Of a stretch of 64,000 nucleotides of DNA, positions 47,112 to 57,776 are shown one piece after another. The stretch is from Coptis chinensis (Eukaryota; Streptophyta; Magnoliopsida; Ranunculales; Ranunculaceae): positions 18,081,501 to 18,145,500 of the forward strand of contig CM027381.1 in assembly GCA_015680905.1 (NCBI GenBank), written 5' to 3'. Each line of letters begins with the position of its first letter. Position 1 is the stretch's first letter. The notes below the pieces were generated by a model, which was given only the letters and a program-made list of their open reading frames with translations, had not been told where the DNA came from and searched no databases. Both the position numbers and the translations under genes were made by a program.

Positions 47112-48785
47112 TTGATGTCCAGCGATTTGGATGAACATCAATCTGTTTACTCTATGGACGATGACTTTTCTCAAGCATATTTAATACCCACTCCACCCGC
47201 CCCTGACTTAAAACCTCTTCCTTCGGAATTAAAATACGTACATCTTGATCCAGATAGTAGTCATCCAGTTATTATATCATCTCAATTGACTGATGATCAA
47301 GAATCCCGTTTAATAGATGTCATTCAACAACACCCTTCTACTATTGGATGGTCCTTCGATGACATTAAGGGCATTGACCCTAATGTATGAACCCATCGCA
47401 TGCATCTTGAAGAAAATGCTAAGACGTCGCGTGAACCGCAACATCGTCTAAACCCAACCATGAAAGATGTGGTACGGGAGGAAGTTTTAAGATTACTCGA
47501 TGCAGGTATTATTTACCCTATATCCCATAGTATTTAGGTGAGTCTAGTACACGTTGTTCCAAAGAAATCTGGCATTACAGTTGTGTGCAATGATAAAGAT
47601 GAATGCATCTCCGCTCGTATTCCAATGAAATGACGAATATGCATTGACTATCACAAACTTAATGCAATAACTCGTAAGGATCACTTTCCACTGCCCTTCA
47701 TCGATCAGATGCTTGAACGGTTAGCCAGTCATGCGTATTACTATTTTCTTGATGGTTATTCAGGATATTTTCAGATATTCATAGATCCTGCTGATCAAGA
47801 AAAGACTATGTTCACCTGTCTTTTTAGTACATTTGCATATAAACGAATGCCTTTCGACCTTTGCAATGCACTTGGTACTTTCCAACACTGCATGGTTCAC
47901 ATTGTCAGTGATATGGTTGAACGTTTTATGGAAGTATTCATGGACGACTTCTCAATATATGGAGATTCTTTCGATAGCTGTCTATCAAATTTTGAAAAGG
48001 TCTTTACACGTTGTGAAGAGAAAAACCTTGTTCTTAATTGGAAAAAATGCCATTTCATGGTTAAAAAAGGAATAGTTTTAGGACATATCGTTTCAAAAGA
48101 CGGAATCGAAGTCGACAAAGGTAAGATAGAAAAAATTGCTTCACTTCCTATACCAAAAAATAGTTCGCGACATTTGCACATTTTTAGGAGACGCAGGTTT
48201 CTATAAGAGATTTATTCAAGATTTCTCAAAGGTTGCTCGACCTTTAACCAATCTCTTGCTTAAAGATGCCATTTTTTACTTCAGTTTCAATTGCAAACAA
48301 GCTTTTGAGACTTTAAAATCCGCCTTAACTACTGCTCCGATAATTCAACCACCTAATTGGTCTAAACCTTTTGAATTAATGTGTGATGCGAGTGACTATG
48401 CTATTAGAGCTGTATTAGGGCAACGCCGAGAAGATAAACCAATTGTCATTTACTACGCGAGTAAAACCCTTAATGCAGCTCAACGTAACTATACAACCAC
48501 TGAGAAAGAGTTTCTCATTGTTGTATATGCCTTGGATAAGTTTCGTCCTTACCTAGTGGATTCTTCCACAATTGTCTACACTGACCATGCGGCGCTTCGT
48601 TACCTATTAGCGAAAAAAGATGCAAAACAGAGGTTGATCAGCTGGATTCTCCTCTTGTAAGAATTTACTCTAGAAATTAGAGATAAAAAAGGTTGCGAAA
48701 ATATGGTTGCCAACCATTTATCAAGACTTGTCAGTGATATTGATATCGATGCGAACCTATCTGTGATTCCTTTTCGGATGAACAC
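47112..48785 (+). mobile_element. Reverse transcriptase and RNase H of the second Athila
   Basis: RT blocks include 'YYYFLDGYSGYFQI' and 'EVFMDDFSIYGDSF', with '[15 protein letters not shown]' at the connection. RNase H shows '[15 protein letters not shown]' and '[14 protein letters not shown]'. The reading is split by several breaks. Confidence 0.85.
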
Positions 48786-48849
48786 TTATATTCCATTTTT
48801 TCGTCCCCCTGGTACGCTGACATTGTAAATTACTTAGTTACTGAGGAAG

Positions 48850-50103
48850 TACCTTCATCTTGGTCTCGTAATGAACGAAAAAAGTTCTTATCCACTGTGA
48901 AATTTTATTTAAGGGATGATCCCTACCTCTTCAAGTATTGTTCCGACTAACTAATCCGCCGTTGCATTTGCCGACCGGGAACACAATGACGTGTTATCCT
49001 TCTGCCATGAACAATCTTGTGGTGGTCATTTTAGTGGTAAGAAAACAGTGGCCAAGGTTCTATAATGTGGATTTTATTGGCCAACACTGTTTAGAGATGC
49101 ACATGAGCATTGCAAAGCATGCAACCTCTGCCAGCAGCTAGGATGCATTACTCAACGCAATATGATGCCCTTAAATCCCATTTTAATTGTGGAAATCTTT
49201 GATGTATGGGGCATCGACTTCATGGGTCCCTTTCCAAATTCTCATGGTTTCCTTTAGATACTGGTAGCAGTTGACTATGTGTCAAAATAGATTGAGGCAT
49301 TGGCATGTCGTGCTAATGATCATAAAACTATCGTTTTTTTCGTAAAAGAAAATATTTTCTCTCAATTTGGAGTTCCAAAAACTATTATTAGTGATGGGGA
49401 AAAATATTTCTGTAATAAAATTTTTGAATCATTAGTAAAGAAATATGGAGTCACGCACAAAGTGGAAACTCCGTATCATCCTCAAACCAGTGGTAAAGTA
49501 GAAGTCTCTAATAGAGAGATCAAATCCATTTTGGAAAAAACTATTAATCCATCTAGAAACGACTGGTCTCTACGATTATCTGATGCCTTGTGGGCATACA
49601 GAATAGCTTTTAAGACACCTATAGGGATGTCTCCTTATCGCCTCATTTTTGGAAAACCTTGTCACCTGCCGGTTGAACTTGAGCATCATGCTCTATGGGC
49701 CATCAAATGCCTTAATAATAATACTAATGCGGTAGGTGCAAAGAGAAAATTGCAGTTAAATGAGCTCGAGGAAATTTGGAGTGATGCCTATGATCTCTTA
49801 AAATCTTATAAAGCCAACATGAAAAGAGTGCATGACAAACACATATTGAGAAAAAATTTCAAAGTTGGTCAAAAAGTTTTGTTGTACAACTCAAGATTAC
49901 ACATTTTTCCAGGAAAATTAAAAACTCGATGGTCTGGTCCTTTCATTGTCTCTGATGTCACCCCTTATGAGGCTATATCTTTGAAAAATGTAAATGATGA
50001 CAGCGAATTTCAAGTAAATGGCCAACGAGTTAAACATTATCATGAGTTGCGCTCTCCAGATGTCGAAAAGACTCTTCTCAAAGATCCAGTCTACACAGAC
50101 TAA
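48850..50103 (+). mobile_element. Integrase region of the second Athila
   Basis: The frame at 49300-50103 (267 residues, open) holds the end of the integrase core ('[10 protein letters not shown]', '[17 protein letters not shown]') and the C-terminal part '[12 protein letters not shown]'. The zinc-binding and first core blocks ('[10 protein letters not shown]') lie just upstream in broken frames. Confidence 0.85.
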
Positions 50104-50265
50104 TAAATTCACTGGTGTACTTCTTTCCATGTGATATAAACAGGGAAAGTATGCCATTAGGGTAGCCGGGCCCTCTTCTATTTCTTTTCTAAAAATCCCT
50201 AGAGTGTGTGGTTGCAAGTGCCGGAACCTTAGTCCACAAAAACTCTACTTCAGAACTGAGTATAA

Positions 50266-50568
50266 ATGTCTTCTGTTAATCGAGCAAACATGCCTTCTGG
50301 TAAACAATGGGTACCAAAAATTTTAACTCCATCCTTCTCTTCCCTTTTCTATTCTTTTCCTCGCGAACTTCAACTCATCATTTGGTGTATATCTCACCCA
50401 TCTCGAATAGGTAATGGTCGTAGTACTTTTGCTCGAAAGCGACGGGCGAAAAGGATGGGGTGGTGTATGAATTGTCAAACACCTTTCTGTCCAGGTCTTG
50501 ATCTACTATCCGATATGAGCCGGTATAAGGTATATTATTGTCGACGACACCATTTCGGCCGGGGATAA
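50266..50568 (+). pseudogene. Small Cys-rich ORF behind integrase, second Athila
   Basis: An open frame of 100 residues starts MSSVNRANMPSGK. It has a basic stretch 'FARKRRAKRMG', then 'CMNCQTPFCPG', then 'YKVYYCRRHHFG'. The Cys pairs and the basic stretch suggest a small zinc-binding or RNA-binding protein. It parallels 17768-18066 in the other Athila. I do not recognise the family. The frame looks open here, but it sits in a fossil element. Confidence 0.55.
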
Positions 50569-50606
50569 ACTTCGTCGTTGTCCCGTTGCTCCCACAGGTT
50601 GGGATT

Positions 50607-50741
50607 CGTCTTGAGGATCTAACGTTAAAAGACTCACATTCGTCTTGAGGATCTGACGTTAAAAGACTCACATTAGTCTTGAGGATCTGATGTTAAAAGA
50701 CTCACATTAAATCTTGAGGATCGACGTAAAAGACTCAACAT
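50607..50741 (+). repeat. Minisatellite, four copies of a 34-bp unit
   Basis: Copies start at 50607, 50641, 50675 and 50709, each a variant of CGTCTTGAGGATCTGACG followed by TTAAAAGACTCACATT; the last is decayed. Single diverged versions occur at 17633 and 18107 in the other Athila, so the array expanded from a motif native to the family. Confidence 0.9.
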
Positions 50742-51225
50742 GTATATACTCGTTTTTTTTTTTTAGCACCAAACATGGTGCCCAAAGAGAGTCGTGATAT
50801 GCAACATCGGACATTTCCTAGTTTGTGCGGGCTATGGATTCCACCCAGGCCAACCCCGATCGGTTTTCTATGTGACTGTATTTCGGAGCGGTTTGAGGCT
50901 ATACCATATGTACTAAGGGTAATATTATTATTAGACTATTGCACATTGGTCAGGAATGGTACCGTCTTGAACCCTAGGCCCCCAAAACATAAAAGTTAAG
51001 CCACATTTTGGCTGGATTGGGTTCGCCCCAGAGCCGACATGAAAGTTGCCTGATTTAAGCTGTTTGTGGTGTTTTGTTTATTTTGACTGCCGGTGTTGTC
51101 GACACGTTCCTCTCGACTTGTACATTTGTATATAAAATTTGTAAAAAAATAAAAACTTCTTAAAAAAAAAATGGGGGGTTGCATTATGTTTTTACAAGAT
51201 TCAACCCCCCCAAATAAAAATAAAA
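50742..51225 (+). mobile_element. Noncoding spacer behind the Cys-rich ORF, second Athila
   Basis: No gene seen. It includes the GATTGGGTTCG, GAGCCGACATGAAAGTTGCC piece shared with 17255-17305, which confirms Athila ancestry. Confidence 0.6.
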
Positions 51226-52547
51226 GGGTTATTTAGGGATTGGTCCTACTTATTTAGGGGTATTTAGGGATTGATCTTAAAATTATCGATTATTAGGCTT
51301 TAGTCCTACTTCTATCGATTGACCTTGAGTAATCTCAGTTGACCGTGGTCAACCCATTTTATAATAATATAATTTTTGTTTTTATGAAAATGGCCAAACT
51401 ACCCTTCAGCGTGCTTGACACGCTACATTATATTGAATTGTTGGAACACCACGTGTCGAACTGTGAGGTAATCAATCTCACATACAATGAAAAGAACTCG
51501 ACTCGCTGTCCTGTTTGTCTCGGCCTCTTCCTGTGAGGGGGTAGGGTGATGATGCACCACTCCCATTTTTTCCAAAGTAAGATTCTAAAAGCAAATGGCT
51601 TCACCAACATATTTCATTGCTAGGGTAGCCGGGCACATGTCTTGGCAGGAATGTGGTAGCCGGTGATTTTTGTGGGCTGAATGGATTCATGTGGGATCAT
51701 GAATGGACTAGCAGGATGCATTCAGAATGTTTTGCGAATGACGAAGCGTAAGTAATTGAGGTGAGGTAGATCTGACTCGGTGACCATGCGGTTTCGACCC
51801 ACTACTGAGTCAAGCTCGTTTTGGATATTGAGGAGGACTTGTGGATGCTTGATCACTTCGCCATGGCCCATTCATTTGTCGAAGAAGATGTTCAGAGCAT
51901 AGTTCTGCTATCATCTCCTTTGCATACATAACAACCGGTGAAAATAATGTTGAACCAAAGATATAGCCCCCGCCTCATCTTTTTTCTTTACTATCCGAAA
52001 TCATGCGCATTCTTTCCTAACCATCTCTCTCCATTCCAAATCAGGGTGGAGTTGGAGGTGTAGAAGTGAGAGAGTCCGATCAGTGATCAGACCTCTAATT
52101 GGCTATAGTCGGTGAAGCTGGGGATAAAGCAAGTAATGAGTACTCATCTCCATCTTCCAGCCTTTCCTCTCCTACCAAAGGCGCTTACTCCGGGTATATG
52201 AGTTCTAGGTAAATCAATCGGGGAGTTTCTCTTTTATGGCTTCTTCTGGCGGATGTTTCAAGGGAAAGAGAACCAGATGCGGGACTCCTTTCAATCGGAC
52301 TCAATTCAAGATTTTTGACACGTGTCCATTGTTTGACCATTTCAACGAATCTCTAAGGGTAGTTTGTCCATTTTGATAAAAAATGAAAAATATATTATTA
52401 TAAAATGATTTTACCACGGTCAACTGAGAGATTACTCAAGGTCAATCGATAGAAGTAGGACTAAAGCCTAATAATCGATAATTTTAGGATCAACCATAAA
52501 TACCCCTAAATAAGTAGGACCAATCCCTAAATAACCCCAATTAACCC
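51226..52547. mobile_element. Mutator-like element with 180-bp inverted repeats and unusual cargo
   Basis: The left arm (51226-51406) and the reverse complement of the right arm (52355-52547) match closely over about 180 bp (GGTTATTTAGGGATTGGTCC... at both ends), by eye near 90 percent. The flanks AAAATAAAA (51217-51225) and AAAATAAAT (52548-52556) agree at 8 of 9 bases, consistent with a 9-bp Mutator duplication, though both are A+T-rich. The interior of about 950 bp has no transposase and is visibly richer in G+C than its surroundings. It sits inside the Athila downstream region. Confidence 0.7.
51407..52354. other. Cargo of the Mutator-like element, origin unknown
   Basis: No long reading frame and no similarity to other parts of the window. 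Its texture (mixed composition, few A/T runs, stretches such as ACTCCGGGTATATGAG) resembles plant organellar or single-copy host DNA more than the surrounding retroelement. This is an impression and cannot be confirmed without a search. A captured host or mitochondrial fragment (a Pack-MULE-like event) is possible. Confidence 0.35.
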
Positions 52548-52810
52548 AAAATAAATTTTTTTGAATATGCCTTCGCCATACTCCATTGGATGGAATTTTT
52601 AATGCCGATCATTTTCACATCTCATTCGTTCAATTTGGAGTTAAAACGAAGCGAAATTTTACGTTTGAAATTTCGGGACACTTCAGGCCATAAAGGGAAT
52701 TTCTGGAAATCATTTGGGCTTGAGCTGAAAATTAGAACCCGACCCAAATCACGAGTCAATACCCTACGGACTGATCCCAACGGTCAGATGCCCAACGGTC
52801 AGATTTTCCA

Positions 52811-53009
52811 TTATAAATCCAACTCTCCTCTTCCACTTTCACTCATCCCTTTCTCTCACTCTTCACAAATTCTCATTTTCTTAAACATAATGAATCTAAT
52901 CGAGCGATGGAAAAAGGAGCAACGCGAATGGGCTGTAACAATATTCGTGATAACTGTGTTTATTATTGTTCTACTGTCGCTCATGCATAACATGCTCCAG
53001 AATATCTAG
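52811..53009 (+). CDS. 39-residue ORF with one membrane segment, behind a TATA box; unrecognised
   Basis: The ORF is 52890-53009: a short charged start 'MNLIERWKKEQREW' is followed by a strongly hydrophobic run 'AVTIFVITVFIIVLLSLM' long enough to cross a membrane. TTATAAAT lies at 52811-52818, about 72-79 bp upstream, with a C/T-rich leader between, as in a plant promoter. It lies between the Mutator-like element and the transposon-protein ORFs. No family is recognised, and a chance ORF cannot be excluded at this length. Confidence 0.35.
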
Positions 53010-53593
53010 ATTTATGTAACCGACATCTTTCTTTCCCTTTGTCGCTTTGTATATTACTATGGTGTGTTAAATAATTCTCCACCATTTATATGGGTTACGT
53101 ATTAAATGGAGAAGTTCCGTAATAAATATTTGTGTGTATTAGTTGTACTTTTACCTATTAAAAAAAAATAAAAAAAAATCAACAATTAAGAAAACCATAA
53201 CAAAGAAATTACCATCTAAATATCACCAAAATAATTCTATCTCTACTCATGGTGTTTAGAGAAGATCGCGCACACTACACGGCACACATAACACTTGTCA
53301 CACACGCAGCTCGATTATTCTATCCATATTCTATTACTGAGGTATGATCATAAATTCTGAAATTATGGGTAGGTCTAATTGCCATGTGTAACCTTCCCCC
53401 ATACTTTCTATCATTTTAACATCTCATTAATTGTTTGTGGAAATCTGACATGAAAAGAGTTACTATGGATACCCATTGTTGTTGTTCATAAAGGTCGGTG
53501 TCACAACAACACATGAGTCACTTGTGTTTTCATATATTAATTTTGGATTTAACTAAAATTGGAATCTTGTTTGGTACAGACTCATAGATTGCC

Positions 53594-54670
53594 TATAAAT
53601 CTTTTCTTTTCAGCCATTCTCTTTCAAGCGTTCTTCACTATACTTCCCTCCATAATACTTCCAAATGGATCAACCAAGAAAAATAATGCCTGAGAAAGAC
53701 TACCTGAATTTTTTGAAGATGGCGGTTTTCTCCTTATTTTGAACGAAATTCACGTCGAGGATGGACTCAATCTTCTATATCATTCAACGAATTTGGTTAT
53801 TCCCAAGAATTGGTTATGATGTTCTACCAATTTAGCGGAACTGAAAATGGAAAATGTTATTTCAATGCCTATGGACGACGATTGGAATTGACTAGGGAAA
53901 TTATCTCCGACATACTTCAAATCCCAATGAATACCCAGGAGTTCCTTTTTCCAGAGTCATCATTTGATTCCGTCAAAACTTTACTATGAGCTACCGTATC
54001 CCATGGTGAAGTCGGAAATAGACATCACGTTGTTCTTCAACGTTCTTTGAAACAGAATCAACGAGTTGTGCTCCATTGGTTGGGACACAATGTGGTAGGT
54101 ACTTCATACTAATTAGAAGTCACAAAGTCTTAACTTCACTTACTTTGGTTTTTGCAGACTCAAAGGGATGATTTTTGTCTAATCCAAACACCTGCGGAAC
54201 GTATAACTCGGTCGACACCATTAAAGAGGTTTACAATGGATCAATTTGGAAAATCACCGGGGAAAACAAAAGGTCAACACCTCTACCTACTTTAGTCACG
54301 CAGATTATGATCGTTGGGGTTATCCAATAATTTCTCGAGAGACACCCCTTCAAAGAGCAAATATTAGTGTGCTCCAAACGGACTACTCCGTTGGTTTTAG
54401 AGTCCCGACACTCGACGGATGAACATAATACTTCCAAATGGATCAACCAAGAAAAAAGCGACCTAAGCTCAAACTCGAACTTTTCTTTGATGAAAATGCC
54501 ATGATAAACATTTTTAATCCCATGGAAGGCATTCAATTTCTTCATCACGCATACGGGAACTATATTTCGTCGAGGGATATCATCATTACAACTCTTAAGG
54601 AATTCCAAGAACGTCAAGTAATGCATGATCTTTGAGAGGAAATCTTGAAAAATCATTCTCGGTCCTTGCA
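53594..54670 (+). pseudogene. 'Putative plant transposon protein' type ORF region, first copy in second Athila
   Basis: A TATA box (TATAAAT, 53594-53600) and a C/T-rich leader precede an ATG at 53665. Pieces parallel 18728-19099 ('MPEKDYLNFL' with 'MPEQNFHDLL'; 'RRLELTREIISDILQIP' with 'RSLELTKEVVSGVLEIP'). A second ATG at 54438 follows an exact 33-bp repeat of the leader/start and opens a 65-residue frame. Function unknown; broken. Confidence 0.5.
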
Positions 54671-55089
54671 AAATCAGCTCTCCTAATGGACAATCAAACT
54701 ACACTCTCTCTAAAGGGGACATTCGGGATATCATCATTACAAGATCGATTTCGACAACAAATTGAAGAACTAAACACTGTGGTGCATGATATGCATCTCC
54801 AGTAGCATCATAATAATCCATGATTTTCTTATTGAATAAAAATGGAATAATAATACTAAGTGAATAAATAAATAATCATATATATTATTACGTTTTTCGT
54901 CGTATTATTAATTTTGTTATTATCTTTGTGTCTTCTTTTGTAAGAAATGCTTGCTAGAATTATTTACGTTGTGACTAACTAATTTTAACATGTGATTTTC
55001 AATGTCATTACAGGAGGGTTTATTTTCTTCCATACTCATTTATCCATCAAGTTGCCTTTCTCATTTCCCATTTCTTTACTTCATCCACC

Positions 55090-56073
55090 ATGGCATCTTC
55101 ATCAAACATGACACCTCCAAAACTCATTCCTGAGCAATCCTTTCAGTCTATGATAGATTCCAATACTTATGGCCATCTCTTCCGTGACTACATCACTAAC
55201 ATTGGGTGGTCTTCCCTAGTTCTTCAACCTGACCAAACTTATTCTCCGAGTTTGGTCGCATACTTTTATGCTAATATGGAGGACACACTAGCTTTCAATC
55301 ATCCACATGGCTTCTACTTAGACGGGTTCACAATCCTAGTTGGTGACACACATCATATTTTTTCTGAACAACAGCTTGCCCTAACTTTGGATCTTCCATA
55401 TCACGAACCGGCCGCATCATGGCACTACATCTATCATAATTCTTACCGTTCCTTTCAGTGGCAAGTGTTTCGCGAAACTTACAGTGATGGTCTTGAGATT
55501 AAACGAGAAGGAGACGGCCATGTACCATGGCGCGACATCACCATTCCCTTAGCAAGCATGACCATGAACATGGGGACTGTGATGTTGTTTGTACTCCTAA
55601 ACATCATGGGAGATTGGCATTTTTCTACTGCCAATGAGGCTTCCTGCGTAGTATTCAGTGCACTGGCTTAAGGTCATACATTATTTAACATCTTAGGTTG
55701 TGTTATTTCCAACCTGAAATGAGCTCACACTTTTCAGGATCAGTATATTCTTTTACCTGTAACTGCTTGCCGAATCATGAAGACACATTTCCCATAGTTT
55801 GCAGCTACTTTTCATGACTGGGTCAAGGTAGATTCTATGTGCCCAACAAACAAAATCATTCACTCATTAAGGTTTAGGCAATGGAAACGTCCCGCTCGGT
55901 ACCTGAGGCATGTTCATTGTTACCTGAAGGATGAAAATATGAAGAAACATTTGAACAAATCCGGAGACAAAGAAGGGGCAGAAATTTGGCAGACTATTAT
56001 CTTTTGGCGCGATGCTAAGGAAATGCATTTCCTTATTGAGGACGCTAGGCCTACACATCTTGCTGGATGGTAA
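55090..56073 (+). pseudogene. 'Putative plant transposon protein' type ORF region, second copy in second Athila
   Basis: An open frame of 193 residues (55090-55671) starts MASSSNMTPPKLIPEQSF, with 'TNIGWSSLV', 'TYSPSLVAYFYANM' and a 'LALTLDLP' block. This is the same pattern as the other copies. A further piece of 78 residues lies at 55837-56073. A C/T-rich leader precedes the ATG. The recurring pattern, not a known function, supports the call. Confidence 0.6.
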
Positions 56074-57776
56074 ATTTGAGCTTGTCATTGTACATATATC
56101 TAGCTAAAAATTATGTTTCGTGTGCTATTATACATTTCATTGTTCCTTTCTATATAATATATTATGTTCTCCAACCTTTATATTCCAGCAATCTAGCCCT
56201 AATTTTGCTCACGGTTCTCAGGTAATTTCTCTCTTTATTTATTGATACTTCGAGGACTAAGCATCATTCTGTTTGGGGGTGCTTTTAAACCTGTAGCAAA
56301 AATTAGGCATATTCTAACCTGTATATAGTTTTTTTTATTGTTAATAATTGTACTTAGTGACAAAGTCTGGTTTCCTTTTCAATGATGAAAATTGTCTAGA
56401 AATCTCACATTAGTATATGAATTAGGATTTGTTTTAAGAAACTTAAGATAATACATATGCAATAGTTTATACATCTTTTCATGAACATTCATGCACTAAG
56501 TATCATTGATTGTACATAGCAGTAAGTTTCTGGAACCAACGGTTAGTTACTTAAACTATAAATCTTGTGAGAATCTAACCAAAAGCCTTGACATGAGTGA
56601 TTTGTGTGTGATGACACAGAGGAGTAGTTTTTCCGATTAGAGAAAATCATGCGTCTACTTACTTGATCACCACCCGAACCCTAGGCGAGAATTTAGGCCT
56701 TTTTTGGATCGACATAGCTAAAAATTCTTATATGTTACAAATTTTACCGCTAGTCACTCCACTAAACCTTTCATCAAACCTTTCACTTTCACCAAAAATT
56801 CCTTACCCATCTATTAAATCAAATAAAAGAACCTACCTAAGTGAGGAGTATGAGAAATAGGATGAAATGTGGAAAAATAAAGAGAAAGACTTGTCCCAAA
56901 TAAAAGTCAGTTACTTGCTTCAGGAAAGAAAAATAGAATCATGTTCTTAAGCAACAATAAAAAAAAAAAAAAAATCATCAGTATCCAGAGGCTTAAGAAC
57001 AAGGTTGGAAAACTCAGTTAGAAGAATGAAAGAAAACAAGGAATTCTCTAGTATAAATATCTTAAAGACCCCATTATCTCCTACTCGTAAATTTTGATTA
57101 TCCATTTCCATTTTCTTGTACACTATCACCTAAGCCCCACAATACCTAATAAAGATTTCTAGCTCAATTAGGAGTAGGGTGGTGTGATGATAAGTAGTAG
57201 ACGTGATTGATCGACATCGGCTCCTCTGACTGTCATTGAGATGTGAGGAAATGTGTGCCCACCGCATTAACCGGAGTTAACAAAACCCGAAAGTGGTAAA
57301 ATTTTGAGTGGAATTGTGTTTCGACACATACACGCGTGAGAACCCATTTAGGTACATTTCTCCAAAGGATCCGAAAAACCACCGCTAGTACATTTCAATG
57401 CAAAGTTCACTGTATGCATTATCATATGTAGATGTTTTAATTATTGGATGCATATTAACTTGAGTTTCAAAGAAATCAATCCTCGTTCCCTGCTAAGGAG
57501 ATGTATGGATATCTAAGATTAATTTAGGAAACGAGTTTTTGTCACTGAGTCGTTGTAGTATAAATGAAGTTTGTGAGTATCTTCTCTGGAAAACTCTCAC
57601 GAGGCTATAACTAGTCCACTAGGGAATTCCTAGTGGTTTAAGGCCTTGTTGCATATGGTCAATGCAACCGCACTCTGCGAAATGAGAGTTAGTTAGGACT
57701 ACACATTTTGGCCACTTATCTGTTTTAATGTCTCTTCTTTGCTTGAGGACAAGCAAAGTGCTGTTTGGGGGTAGTG
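56074..57776 (+). mobile_element. 3' noncoding block and purine tract of the second Athila
   Basis: No gene. Matches the block at 19.9-21.9 kb in two parts, including CCACTAGGGAATTCCTAGTGG and GCTTGAGGACAAGCAAAG. It ends in a purine-rich TTTGGGGGTAG (57764-57774) before the LTR. A second GTCGACATAGC-like piece near 56705 parallels 20675. Confidence 0.65.
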
